Notes under the pieces: generated by a model | What the model saw: only the letters and a program-made list of their open reading frames with translations | What the model was told of the DNA's origin: nothing | Databases searched by the model: none | Position numbers and translations under genes: made by a program | From: Acytostelium subglobosum LB1 | Taxonomy: Eukaryota > Evosea > Eumycetozoa > Acytosteliales > Acytosteliaceae | Assembly: GCF_000787575.1 (NCBI RefSeq) | Contig: NW_012236530.1 | Location: 62,001-126,000, forward strand | Direction of reading: 5' to 3' | Length of the DNA: 64,000 nucleotides | Shown here: positions 10,901 through 22,180 of the stretch, piece by piece | Layout of the letters: the number at the start of each line of letters is the position of its first letter | How positions within the stretch are numbered: position 1 is the first letter of the stretch

Positions 10901-13078
10901 AAGGACAAGATAACAAACTCACTATTCTTTAAGGGTGACTATGTTACAATATCAATCGAGGACAAGTACTATGGTGTATCGGCTGGTCAAGTCACTGATA
11001 TAGCATCACACTCTATCAAGGTCATATGTAGAGAGAAGATAACCGTATGTATCATGTTGTTATCATTCATGATGGAATACCAGTACTAACCTTGGGTACC
11101 AATGTATAGGAACCACCAACTGTCATTGAAGATGCACCAACAATTGTCAATGATGACTTTGGTGTCAATGGACTATGCTCTGTGGCATTGAGGAGCAATC
11201 CAAAGGTCAAGCCAATGATCCAGATAGAGTACGAGGATGATGATGTCAAGAGTCAAGAGATGAGGAGAAGGAACAGGAAGCAGCGATCACAAGCTTCTCA
11301 ACAGTTGCCACACGTCAGTCCGACGAGGAACATCATGAATCGATCACGCAAGAACTTTGAGCTGTACGGCAACGAACAACAGCAAAAGTACATGTTCAGA
11401 ATCGACAAGGACGAGGGATCCACCTCTGGATACCTCATGCTCAAGACCAGTCTGTTCAACATGTTCATGTCAAAGGCCAACGAAAGACTACGAGATCTAG
11501 TCGTCGACTTGGTCCCACCACAGTTTGATCCTCTGCACACTGTGTCCACCGATATCTCCAAACACATGAAGCAATTGAACAACGACCAGCAGAAAGCGAT
11601 ACAGTCTGTGCTCTCTGCACGCGACTATGCCTTGATACTGGGCATGCCAGGTACGGGCAAATCTCTGACCATTGCCAACCTGGTCAACATACTCTCACGA
11701 CTTGGCAAGTCAGTATTGGTGACGTCGTACACACATACGTCCCTCGATGCACTGCTCGAGAAGTGTGTTGAGGTTGGCGTAGGCAAGTTCCTGCGATTGG
11801 CATCCAACATCAATCAGGTTGGCGCCAGCATCCAGAAGTACTGTCTGGAGTCTCAACAATTTGAATCGATCACATCGATGAAGACCTTCCTTGACGCTCA
11901 GCGCATTGTGGCCACAACCTGTCTCGGTGTGAACCATGCCTACTTTAACATCTCCAGGATGTTTGACTATTGTATCATCGATGAGGCATCACAGTTGACA
12001 CAACCAACATGCTTTGGTGCACTAAAGTATTGCAAGACATTCGTTCTAGTTGGTGATCACTTCCAGGTATGTATGATCACGTCATCGCAACACGAATGGA
12101 TACTAATATTATCATCGATTAGCTCCCACCATTGGTACAGAACAGTGAGGCCAAGAGATTGGGTATGGAGGAGAGTCTGTTCAAGAGACTCAGCTGTGCC
12201 TTTCCAAACGCAGTGTCCTACCTATACTATCAATATCGAATGTGCAATGACATTATGATGCTCTCAAACGAACTGATCTATAATGGACGACTGAGATGTG
12301 GAGGCACACAACAAGCCAACTGGATGTTGCCTGTGCGCATCGACCCACAACTCTATCCTCCGAGCAGTTGGGTGCATCGGGCATGCAAGTCGGATGTCCG
12401 TGTACTATTCATCAACACCGACTCCATCGAACAGAGCAAGGAGCAGCGATTTGGCGATCTCTATGCCAATAGCATCGAGGCAGTTGGCGTGGCCACTGTC
12501 GTCGAGTGTCTCCTCAACTCTGGTTGCACTCAGAATGACATTGGAGTGATCTCTCCCAATCGTATTCAACTGCGATACATCAAGCAGGCGATCAGTGAAC
12601 TATTCCAAAAACATTCACTGAGCTCTCGCCATGGCACTCAGGCATTGCCCTACTCTGACATTGACATTCTCACCATTGACAAGTATCAGGGCAAGGACAA
12701 GGACTGTATAATCATCTCAATGGTTAGGAACAATGACCAGTCTTCTGTAAGTTACTCATCAAGTGATACCAAACAATCAATCAATCAACCATCTAGCTAA
12801 CATGAACGATGTTGATGTTCATTGAATATCCCTACCATATACAGATTGGTGATCTGTTGAAGGACTGGCGACGTCTGAATGTATCATTCACAAGGGCAAG
12901 GAAGAAGTTATTGATATTTGGAAGTCTGTCGACGCTTTCCACATTCCCTCTCTATGCAGACTTGCAACAGATATTGACAAAGCAAGGTTGGATCCTTAAT
13001 CTTTCTTCAAACGATATAATGTTGCCAAACAACAACAACAACACTGGCGTGAGTAGTACCAAGCCTAGCACTAAATGA
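7901..13078 (+). CDS. dna2: Dna2 nuclease-helicase
   Basis: Six exons are inferred: 7901-10492, 10568-10761, 10822-11044, 11110-12066, 12123-12746 and 12845-13078, all with GT/AG boundaries and matching phase. The product is 1607 residues. About 440 N-terminal residues are disordered (Gln, Ser, Pro, acidic). Next is the Cas4/RecB-like nuclease: a lone Cys near 544, the YGSIVHEVF helix near 565, the catalytic EIKTGK near 722, then CAKCYLIDQC near 850, completing the four-Cys iron-sulfur cluster. The superfamily 1 helicase follows with Walker A GMPGTGKS near 1180, IIDEAS near 1292 and a final VSFTRARKKL motif. Dna2 trims long Okazaki flaps and resects DNA ends. The N-terminal extension is longer than in yeast. 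Confidence 0.95.
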
Positions 13079-13328
13079 TAACAGATTCATTCGAACCTTT
13101 GAACTTGTTCGTTGTCGTCTCTATCATTGTCATCGTTGATGTTCAACAACACAACTCTTCCTTCTGATCTAAGACCTCTGAGGTATTCCAGGAATTGATC
13201 AATCGATCTCCTGGATTGTCTATTTGGATGGTCCGACACCCCACTCATAGATTAGTAAAGGCGCGTAATTTCAAAATCAAACTTATTTATTGTAGTTTCT
13301 CATTCCTACAGATAAACTATATACAACA

Positions 13329-13351
13329 GAGAGAGAGAGAGAGAGAGAGAG
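13329..13351 (+). repeat. (GA)n tract directly before a start codon
   Basis: An uninterrupted GA dinucleotide run of about 11 units ends at the ATG of the WRNIP1 gene. It lies in the presumed 5' leader. Confidence 0.85.
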
Positions 13352-15934
13352 ATGAAAAGACCATTGGAGGAAGTTGTCAATGTTGATGGAGATGATGATG
13401 ATGATGAAGCTATAGAGTTTGATTTTGAGGAGCCACCTCCAAGCCAACCACCTATTACACTGAGCCCTGCTGCTGGTGTCCAACGTAGGACTACGCCAAC
13501 CAAACCTCCTTTGAAACTATCGCTCACCACTCCATCAATACAACAACAACATCAACTACAACAACAGCAAATTCAGGCTCAACATCTACAGAGTCTGCCT
13601 GCCACTGTTCCATCACAAACAATACAAACAACATTACCATTTATCAATCTCAATCCCAACAACAACAATAACAAGTACAACAACAACAACAACAGGAACA
13701 ACAACAACAACAATGCTAGCAGTCAATCTACACCAGACAAAACACAATATGCACCATGTCCATTCTGTTCGAAAGAGTTTATGATGTTTAAACTGAGTGA
13801 TCATGTACAGGAATGTGGCTCAAATCAATCACCAAAGAAGAAGCATCAACCATCCATCCCCACAACATCCTCTTCCTCTTCCAATCTATTCGACTCAATA
13901 CTCATACGTAAACCAACGACCAATACCTCAACAACTACCACTACTACAACGAACCCAAGTGCAGGAATACAATCACAACATCCATTTACAAGCAACAACA
14001 ATGACTCAACTACATCACACAATAACAACAATAATGACTCCACCAACAACCACAACACCCATGTAAATACAAAGCAAGAGAAGAGGTTCACAAACATGAG
14101 AAGTATGCCTTTGGCAGAGAAGATCAGGCCAGATGACTTTGATGAGTTTGTCGGTCAGGAACAGATTATGGCTCCAGACTCTCTCATGGCCAACTTGATG
14201 AAGAGTGGGAATTTCCCATCGTTCATTCTATGGGGTCCTCCTGGATGTGGAAAGGTAGGTTCATTGATAATGTCAATGCCACTCACACTCCTCTGGATCA
14301 CGACACTGACTCTATCTCTCTCTCTCTACCTCTTATTAGACAACGCTTGCAAAGTTGGCAGCAAGCAAATGCGATTCATTATTTGTATCACTATCTGCTG
14401 TATCATGTGGAGTTGATGAGATTAGAAAGGTAGTAAAGAATGCCGAGCAGAAGCTCACCTTTAACAAACAAAGGACGGTTCTGTTCTTGGACGAAGTGCA
14501 TCGATTCAACAAATCCCAACAAGACATTCTACTGCCCTTTATCGAGAATGGAACATTCACATTCATTGGTGCCACCACAGAGAACCCATCCTTTCATCTC
14601 AACAATGCGCTACAGAGTCGGTGCAAGGTTATCGTATTGAACAAGCTGACCCCTGAGAACATAGAGCTGATCATCAATAGGGCCATTGACTCTTCAAACA
14701 AGTACGGCAGGAAACAACTGACAATGGATGCCGAAACCATTAGGACTCTGGCTGAACTAACAGATGGTGATGCAAGGGCCGCTATCAATGTAGTGGAGAG
14801 TATGTATACACAAGTTATAAGGACCACACATGTATTAACATTATTATTTGATCAATCAGTGGCAATCAATGGAAGCAAGTTTAGTGAGGAACAGATAGTT
14901 ATCACCAGGGCCCAACTTGGTGGTTTACTACAGAGGACTAGTTTAATGAATGACAAGTAAGTACTCCTGACCACGTTCTCTCTGACATAATAAATAATAA
15001 TAACCATGATTGTTTATCTGTCTTCAACAGGAAAGGTGACAATCACTACGATATGATATCCGCACTTCACAAATCAATCAGAGGAAGGTAATGTCATTTC
15101 CAAATGTTTCCACCTATGATCATCAATTTAACTCACACACTCCAATCAGTGATGCAAATGCAACCACCTACTGGCTAGTAAGGATGTTGGAATCTGGGTC
15201 AGAGGTAGGAATTAATGTGAACACAGGACCATGACATCTGTCTAACACACATTTCATCAAACATCTAGCCACTTTTCGTTGCTAGAAGAATGATACGCAT
15301 GGCATCAGAAGATGTGGGTCTTGCAGATCCATTGGCGATGGGCATCACGGTGGCGGCATTCCAAGCAGTTCAGTTTGTAGGATTGCCAGAGTGTAAACTG
15401 AGTCTGTTGCAAGCGGCAGTTTACTTGGCCCAAGCACCAAAGTCCAACTCGTTGGAGGAGGCCTACATCAACACAACCAAATATGTAATGGAGAAGGCCA
15501 ACCCACCTGTCCCACTACACATCTGCAATGCTCCCACTGGCTTGATGAAAACATTGGGCTATGGCAAAGGCTATCAATACAATCACGCCTACGATAATCA
15601 AGCAGAGGTCACACAAACTTACCTTCCACCGTCAATGGCCGACGAGGTATTCTTCCAATACAAACAGACATGCACTGGGGTGGAGCTTGGTCCACTACCA
15701 ACAACCTCTGGCCCTCCAGCCATTGCTTTCAAATCGATCTACCAACCAACAACAACAACCACTGCAGATAGCCAACTCAAGGCACTACCTCCACCTATGG
15801 TCAATGCCCAACTCCAGTTGACTCAAAAGGCACACACAACCCTCAAACTTGAGAGTGGCAATGATAATGGCAATAATGGGACAAACTTTCAGACGCACCA
15901 GGTCAAGGCACCAGACACCAGAACACTCCAATAG
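13352..15934 (+). CDS. wrnip1: WRNIP1/Mgs1/RarA AAA+ ATPase with UBZ finger
   Basis: Six exons are inferred: 13352-14254, 14340-14799, 14860-14956, 15031-15087, 15150-15204 and 15269-15934. The product is 745 residues. After an acidic start and Gln/Asn runs, a UBZ4 zinc finger (CPFCSKEFMMFKLSDHVQEC) lies near residues 135-155. The AAA+ domain begins near 250 with Walker A GPPGCGK (about 296), Walker B FLDEVHRF and sensor 1 ATTENPSF. The conserved C-terminal clamp-loader-like region contains MASEDVGLADP and AVYLAQAPKSN. The family binds ubiquitinated PCNA at stalled forks. The 60-nt third intron region (14800-14859) has no stop in frame; removing it restores the conserved VVEMA. After the annotated stop another frame stays open to 16107, suggesting a base error near 15880-15934. 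Confidence 0.92.
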
Positions 15935-16113
15935 GTACAGGCTCTACATCAACACCTTTCAACAACAACAGTACACTGATTGGACTTAGTCTAAAGACCT
16001 CCTTGTTACCTCCATCTCCATCAAAAATCCCAACTCTCAAACCACCATCACTGTCAGCAAAGCCAATAGAGCAAATGGAACAAACTCCAAGCTTTGAATT
16101 TGACTGATATAAA

Positions 16114-16909
16114 TCAAGCCTCTTTATAAAGAGGCTTCGTATTATTTATGTGTGAATATGAATATCTCAGTCTAGATCCACCTCCTTTTAGACCTTTCAG
16201 ATCCTTTTCCAATTCGCTCAAAGTCTCTTCCAGTGCTGTCTCCTTGGCCTTCAGTATTGTCTCTATCTGCAGTAAACTGCCCTCTGCCTCTTTCTTGGCC
16301 GTTGTGATCAGCTTATCGATAGACTGTACAGTCTCCTCTGCCTCCAACTTCACCTTTAGAATGGCACTTTCCATGATATTCCTTCCTCTTTGAGCATTAG
16401 TTTTGAATCGATCGATGCAAAAGCGTTCAATGCTGCTGGCTACACCAAACACATTGGCAGTGACCTTTGCTTCTTGTTTGAACTGAGTCCAATCTGCATT
16501 GTCTGGGTCAGGTGTATACGTGCAAACCTCCTCGACACCCATGATATTTGTGAAGGATAGATTCTTAGTCCTCAGAGTCATTGTCTGAGTCTTCGGATCG
16601 ACAGTGGATTCCTCAATAAAGAAACATTCTGAAGCTCCAAATATAGATTGCATCCAAGCAGGAGTTGAACTCTTGCATATTACTAGCCTGCGACATGTGA
16701 GTACACCTGTAATAGGATCCAACTCCTTTGATATCATATCGACACTAAGTACATCTGGATTGTCTGGGGATGGATATTTTCTCCAACTGGCTAGAGAAAT
16801 ATCTGACCAGTTATGTCTATTTCAAATGGTAAGTTAATGTTTGTAGGACAATGGTTAAGTGTTTGTAAACTTACTTGTATGTATGATAGAATGTATCAAA
16901 TAATGGCAT
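16114..16909 (-). CDS. PRELI/MSF1 (Ups/PRELID) lipid-transfer protein
   Basis: Two exons on the minus strand, 16909-16875 and 16816-16114, are joined by a 58-nt intron (GTAAGT...TAG). The product is 245 residues. The short first exon encodes MPLFDTFYHTYK, which joins to HNWSDISLASWRKYPSPDN, the standard opening of PRELI/slowmo domains. ISKELDP and LTCRRLV follow. This family shuttles phosphatidic acid or phosphatidylserine between the mitochondrial membranes with a TRIAP1/Mdm35 partner. The last 70 residues are a charged coiled coil (AEETVQSIDKLITTAKKEAE, for example), as in PRELID1. Which lipid it carries cannot be decided. The 3' end nearly touches the convergent WRNIP1 gene. Confidence 0.9.
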
Positions 16910-17620
16910 TATTCTTTGGAATAGAGATAGAGATAAAATAAATAATAAATTAATAAGGTATCGAAAATAAAGGTTTTTACATTTACAGTGGTCTTTAAAT
17001 AGATGTCCATGAAAAAACTCCCAGGGAGTAAAATTGCCAACATTCAATTACATCATTTAGTGGTATCTTTATCTTTAAAAATAAAGTTGAAAACTGAATT
17101 AGATTTTAAAATAGATAGAGAGTTAGAAATCTTTATCATAGGGTAATAAACTTGATATAATGAAGTACCTTAATATGGAGTTAATATAACTGGGTAAAGG
17201 ACTGCAGGTGTCGCCAAATATAATGAAGTATTTTGGATCCAGACACACAAGTAATATAGTTATATAACTAATAGGATAAGATAGATATCAATCAGAAGGA
17301 TAATATAGACACCCAAGGATTTAAGATGGGAATAATTGGATGAACTTTAATGAATGAGTACAACTACTATATGTACCAGTTGTGATTAGGTGAGTGCGTA
17401 TATTGTATGGAACTGAGTGTTTGTTAACTGACACTATGGGAAGTGGTTCGATTGAGTATAATACCAATAATCTATTATACCAATATCCGATGTGAGATGA
17501 TCTAGATGTAGTAGTCCATACTACAACGAGCGCGAGTTAGTGAGTAAGATCACTACACTTGATGTATTTTTGCAATTTTTTCCAAAATAAAATATTTTAA
17601 GGAAATCGGATTTTTGCATG
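16910..17620. other. AT-rich intergenic spacer
   Basis: No coding signal seen. It contains many short A/T tracts and leads into the tRNA-Thr gene. Nothing else was recognised. Confidence 0.6.
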
Positions 17621-17693
17621 GGCTCTATAGCACAGATGGCAGTGCGCAGGTCTTGTAAACCTGAGGTCCGGAGTTCGATTCTCCGTGGAGCCA
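17621..17693 (+). tRNA. tRNA-Thr (anticodon TGT)
   Basis: A complete cloverleaf can be folded. The acceptor is GGCTCTA with TGGAGCC (one G-U pair) and discriminator A. The D stem is GCAC/GTGC. The anticodon stem CAGGT/ACCTG carries loop CTTGTAA, giving anticodon TGT. The T stem CGGAG/CTCCG carries loop TTCGATT. There is no intron. A T-rich region follows, suitable for Pol III termination. Confidence 0.96.
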
Positions 17694-17826
17694 AAAAGTC
17701 TTTTATTTTATTATTTTAATATAAAGAGATGTACTCTTAATATTATTGAACGTTCACTTGAGAGTATGACAGTTAGTAATTGAAGACCCACTGTCTATGA
17801 ATGAACGAATCATATAAACTTATTTA

Positions 17827-18335
17827 TTAATATATATGATGATTGATTGGTGTAACGTTGGCGTCCTCTTGAGCGATCAGTAAACCTGTACCAAAGTCGC
17901 TCGCGTCCGTGTATACCCTCAGAGGGACTTCCTTGCGCGGCACAATCAGACATGTGTCGCTGCACAACGCAGTGCGGATGGTTTGGAAGTCTTTCCGATG
18001 CTCCTCGGACAGCTTGAGTCTGGTGAACTTGTTGGAGACTAGACTCGTGAGACGCGCGAACGCATCCTTGCATCCATCGAGGAACTTGGCGTAGTGTTGA
18101 CATGCGCCAAGGAATGCTCTGAGTTCTCTGACTGTGGACGGGATGGGCATCTCCATGATAGCCTGGACGTTGCTGTGCAACTTCTTGATGCCCTCGCCAG
18201 AGAGTATGTGACCGCCATAGACGACGGATGTCTTACACAACTGTGGTTTCTTGTCGTTCAGATAGACACCGTGCTTGCGTAGCAGATCGAATGTCATCTT
18301 GAGATGCTTGTGGTGGTCGTTGAGGTCCTTGGAAT
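17827..18335 (-). mobile_element. Ty3/gypsy-type retrotransposon remnant (reverse transcriptase/RNase H part)
   Basis: On the minus strand a frame of about 165 residues matches the thumb and connection of a Ty3 reverse transcriptase: VHSKDLNDHHKHLKMTFDLL, then LRKHGVYLNDKKPQLCKTSV, VYGGHILSGEGIKKL and the TVRELRAFLGACQHYAKFL block. The start of RNase H follows (VYTDASDFGTGLLIAQED) and then a stop. The palm with its YxDD box is missing: the sequence runs into a poly-A/T tract and the assembly gap. No long terminal repeats were recognised. It lies 134 bp after tRNA-Thr and before tRNA-Arg, and several dictyostelid retroelements are known to insert near tRNA genes. The remnant is not intact. Confidence 0.88.
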
Positions 18336-18382
18336 GGACGAAAAAATAATAAAAAAAAAAAAAAAAAAAAAATGCTTTGATA

Positions 18383-18482
18383 NNNNNNNNNNNNNNNNNN
18401 NNNNNNNNNNNNNNNNNNNNNNNNNNNNNNNNNNNNNNNNNNNNNNNNNNNNNNNNNNNNNNNNNNNNNNNNNNNNNNNNNN
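18383..18482. other. Assembly gap of 100 N
   Basis: Exactly 100 N, the conventional size for a gap of unknown length. It is preceded by a poly-A tract (about 18351-18372) and lies inside or next to the retroelement remnant, so the true element may be larger than seen here. Confidence 0.98.
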
Positions 18483-18672
18483 CATCAAAACACTTTGGAA
18501 AACGAATCATTCGACTCTGGAAAGTTCCTCATGTTACATTATTCTTTAATATAAAGATCAATAAGTTTATTATTATTCCTCGAGAGACTGATCCACGACA
18601 ACACCATCGACACGGCTGCCCTAGACATGGCCAATGGGTTCCAAGTTTCACAATTAAAATAAAAAGGTTCTA

Positions 18673-18742
18673 TTCTCTTAAGGGGTTCGAACCCTTGACC
18701 ATTTGATTCGAAGTCAAATGCTCTTCCGCTGAGCTAAGAGAA
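18673..18742 (-). tRNA. tRNA-Arg (anticodon TCG)
   Basis: On the minus strand the D stem GCTC/GAGC, the anticodon stem TTTGA/TCAAA with loop CTTCGAA (anticodon TCG) and the T arm AAGGG/CCCTT with loop TTCGAAC all form. The acceptor pairs TTCTCTT with AAGAGAA and can be extended by one A-T pair, so the exact ends may differ by one base. It has no intron. It faces tRNA-Thr across the retroelement remnant. Confidence 0.9.
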
Positions 18743-18982
18743 TATTGAAAATGGCGAGTTCCCTGGAATTGATTTTGAACGGAAAAAAGCGGTTGTTGAT
18801 TAGAGTCGGCTCCTTTTTTAAATTATTCCAGGAACAAATTAAACTTTAATTTATAGTGTTTTTAATAATGGTTAGATTATATTAATAACCATTTATAAAT
18901 AGAATATTAAACTTTCAATTTAGACCTTAATTCCAACAATGAATAACAATATTCCAATTTCAAAGAGGTCATTTAAGAATAA

Positions 18983-19684
18983 ATGTCATCATTGTTGGAA
19001 TTCTATAAGATTTGTGGACTTCTCAAGGTATCTATACATCACATTACCAATATCAATGACAACAGACTCTAACTCTATCGATAAATAGACCACAAAGAGA
19101 ACTGGTTGGGTGAACAATGGCATTCACCTGCCTGAATCAATATCTGATCACATGTATCGCATGTCATTGTTTGGCATGTCACTTGACAGCAACACCAAAG
19201 GTGTAAACAGCGGCTTACCCATTGACAGAACAAAGTGTATCAAGATGGCCTTAGTTCATGATCTAGGCGAATCCATTGTCGGTGACTTCACTCCCTACGA
19301 TAAGATATCAAAAGAAGAGAAGTTTAAACTTGAGCAAGTAGGTTGGTTGTATGATTAAGAACAAAGAAAGATCACTTTGACTCACTTCTACTCTCTGATT
19401 GACAGGACGCAATGATCAAGATAAAGGATACACTCAATAACGAATCAGGTATTGAGATTTACAATCTGTGGCTCGAATATGAAGAAGCAAAGACAGACGA
19501 AGCATTGTTGGTCAAGGACTTTGACAAGTTCGAGATGATACTACAGGCTCTAGAGTACGAGAAAGCGCAAGGAAAGGATCTACAGTCATTCTTTGATTCT
19601 ACAAGAGGAAAGTTCCTACATCCAATCTTCAAGGAACTTGCTATAAAGGTGGAACAAGAGCGACCAAAGAACAACAAAGCTTGA
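18983..19684 (+). CDS. hddc2: HD-domain phosphohydrolase, HDDC2/YfbR-like
   Basis: Three exons are inferred: 18983-19027, 19089-19337 and 19406-19684. The product is 190 residues. The start at 18983 gives MSSLLEFYKICGLLK joined to TTKRTGWVNNGI, the standard opening of HDDC2 proteins. The metal-binding HD signature is present: H in ESISDHMYRM, HD in LVHDLGESIVGD, and the acidic DFDKFEMILQALEYE helix. YfbR-type enzymes are 5'-deoxynucleotidases that depend on a divalent metal; the activity of the eukaryotic members is assumed to be similar. An ATG at 18939 opens a different, non-matching frame and was not used. Confidence 0.93.
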
Positions 19685-19765
19685 TCAATATATCAATGTG
19701 GTTGGGCTTCAACTCAATCATACATGCATCATTGTTGTGACAGTCATTTATTTACAGGGTGCACA

Positions 19766-22180
19766 TTAGTTGGCTGAGCTGGCATGACTAGTGATGTTCT
19801 GTGTCAGTCCTCCAGAGGCAGGAGCAGGTGCAGGACCGTCTCTCTTGATCCATCCACTTTGTTCAAAGAACTCGTAAATCTTGACAACCTTGGCCGACTC
19901 GAGCTTCAACAGCTTGTTGGCGGTGCTCAGTTTGAGCTTGCCAGTCTTGAGGTTCTCACCAATGAGCAGTTCCTTGATCAACAGGTATTGATGTGGCAAT
20001 AGTCGCAGGTTTGAACAGAGCTGCTTCTCCTTGACAGAGAGCGCGTCGACGTTTGGCAAACCATCCATCTCCAGTGAGACATTCTTTCGAATCTTGAGCG
20101 ACTTGCGCTCAGTGGCACCCTTTCCAATGCCCAAGAATATCTCCTCCTTCTCCTTGGTCATCTGTTTCAGGTTCTTGATGACTGGTGGCTTCTCAGTGTG
20201 ATAGGCCAGATCGCTCTTGGTCTTTCTGAGGTTCCTCTCTGCGTCCCTCTTTCGCTTATCCTCATCGTACTGAAGACTTTCCTCCTGTGTGCGCACACCA
20301 TTCATTCTATAGTTCTGCAACTGTTCAATTCGCTCCCTCATGTTCTTCTCTGCTATTATTCCATTGACCAGCTTCTCATGATCCTCCTTTGACATGACCT
20401 GAAGGAATACCTTCATTGAGTTATATATCTCCTTATCTGTCTTCAATCTCTTTCTTTCAATCTATTTGGATGGATGGATGAATGGTTAGAACCAAGAAGT
20501 GCACTATCAGATTGATTACCATACCTTCTTATACTCCAATAGTCCCTTTTCAATGATAAAGTTCCTTCTTCTGATTCTTTCGTCCAGTCTATGGCTATAT
20601 GCTTCCAATACCTGGTGTTTAGTCTCTGTTTGGAAGATATATATTTGTAAGTATAACTATCCATTGACGACTGTGATTATATATACAATCAATCATACCT
20701 CTATCTGAAGTAGTATCATCTTGTTCAAATGTAAGATCCTTGACAACTACCTCGGCATCATTATCAAACTCTGATTCAAACTGTCCTCTGTTCTTCATAA
20801 ATCCAACAGAGTCTGTTACGGGTCCTGATGGACCCTCTGAATCAGTTTGAGGTCCTTTCTTCCTATCTGTAGGGTTGTACTTTGTTGCCTTTGCTCTCTT
20901 AAAGTTTACAGTCTCATTCGTTGTCAATACCTTGGACACATCCTGTAAAGGTTGCCATCATAAAGTTAGTGTATGATCATCACCTTGTTATTCTGTTGTT
21001 TGTTGATACATACTGGTAATGGTGATGTATTAGTGTTTAGATAATAGGTAAAGTAATGTGTCTTGCATTCCATTGGTGACTTGTGACCGACGTTCTCGCT
21101 GACCTCATTCCAATTGCCCATCCTGAACATCTCCACAGCCTCTAGTAGTAGTAGCTCTTCGTCTGCACCCCAGTCCTCGGTGAACATGGGGAAGTGCATG
21201 TTGTCCACGACATGGTAGTCGTGATAGTTCTTGTGTGGTGTGATCTCAACGCCAACGCTGAAGCATTCGAGACACAGATCAAAGTCCTCACACACTGAGC
21301 ATCGAATGCGCACTGAACTACTGATGTCCTTCTGACAGTAGTCGCAATGATAGGGCACTGCAGGCTGCTCCTCAGTCTTGTGTTCAGCTGCAGCATCTTT
21401 GTTTGCTGCAGCAGCCTGTAGTCGCGCACTCCTTGGCGGTGATGACATGCTGGGTAGTGTAGTAGTTGATGTCGTTTGTAGAGCTAGTGATTCTACACTG
21501 TCTTGTTGTCGTTGCTGTTTCTTCCTTCGTGCGGCATCCGATGTTATTACAGTCTTCTCTCCATGTTGCTTTCGCTGGTGGCCGCCTCTGCCACCTCCAC
21601 CACCCTTGGCCGGTTTGCTAGACTCCTCGTCCTCATTGTCCATACTCTCGTCGGGTTCAAAATCCACTTCGTCCTCCATGTCTTCGTCTTCATCGTCATC
21701 CATTGCAGACATCTCTTCACTGACGTCTGCATCGTCAATGTCCATTGAGGAGTTGTGCTTCTTCTTTGAGGCAGAATCACCATCGTCCTCATAATACTCG
21801 TCATCTTGATAGTCATCATCTTCATCATCTTCGTGTTGCTGTTGATGTGTTCTATTCTTCTTTCCCTTGTTGACTTTTGACGCAGCGTTTGTCTTCTTTG
21901 AGCCAGCCTGTCGATTGCCAGTGTTGCTATTACTCCTCGCGCCTCGCCCAGGAGGTCTGCCGCGTCGCCCTGGTGGACGTCCTGGCTTCCTCTTTACAGG
22001 TGGTGCAGAAGATGTGCCATCATGTTGATCATCATCATCGTCGTCGACATCATGAGCGTCCTCTACATCGTCATCATCTTCATCATCGACACTGCTATTA
22101 ATATCAGCATAAGGCAATGTTGCACCTCTCTTTCTATTCGTATAAACGGCTGAGTCCTCACTGTCACTTGTCTCCATCAC
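19766..22180 (-). CDS. ada2: Transcriptional adaptor ADA2 (SAGA-type complex)
   Basis: Four exons on the minus strand: 22180-21014, 20942-20699, 20625-20525 and 20461-19766, with all phases matching. The product is 735 residues. About 270 N-terminal residues are strongly acidic, with an AT-hook-like stretch (KRKPGRPPGRRGRPPGRG) near residue 63. A ZZ zinc finger (CDYCQKDISSSVRIRCSVC) starts near 277. A SANT/Myb domain follows (WGADEELLLLEAVEMFRMGN). The C-terminus carries a SWIRM domain (LLPHQYLLIKELLIGENL). ADA2 links the GCN5 acetyltransferase to nucleosomal histones. The long acidic N-terminus and AT hook are not part of yeast Ada2, so extra chromatin contacts are possible. Confidence 0.94.

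Noticed and set aside
18939-19020. Upstream ATG near the HDDC2 gene
   Set aside because: It reads a different frame from the conserved HDDC2 opening; the ATG at 18983 gives the expected family sequence.
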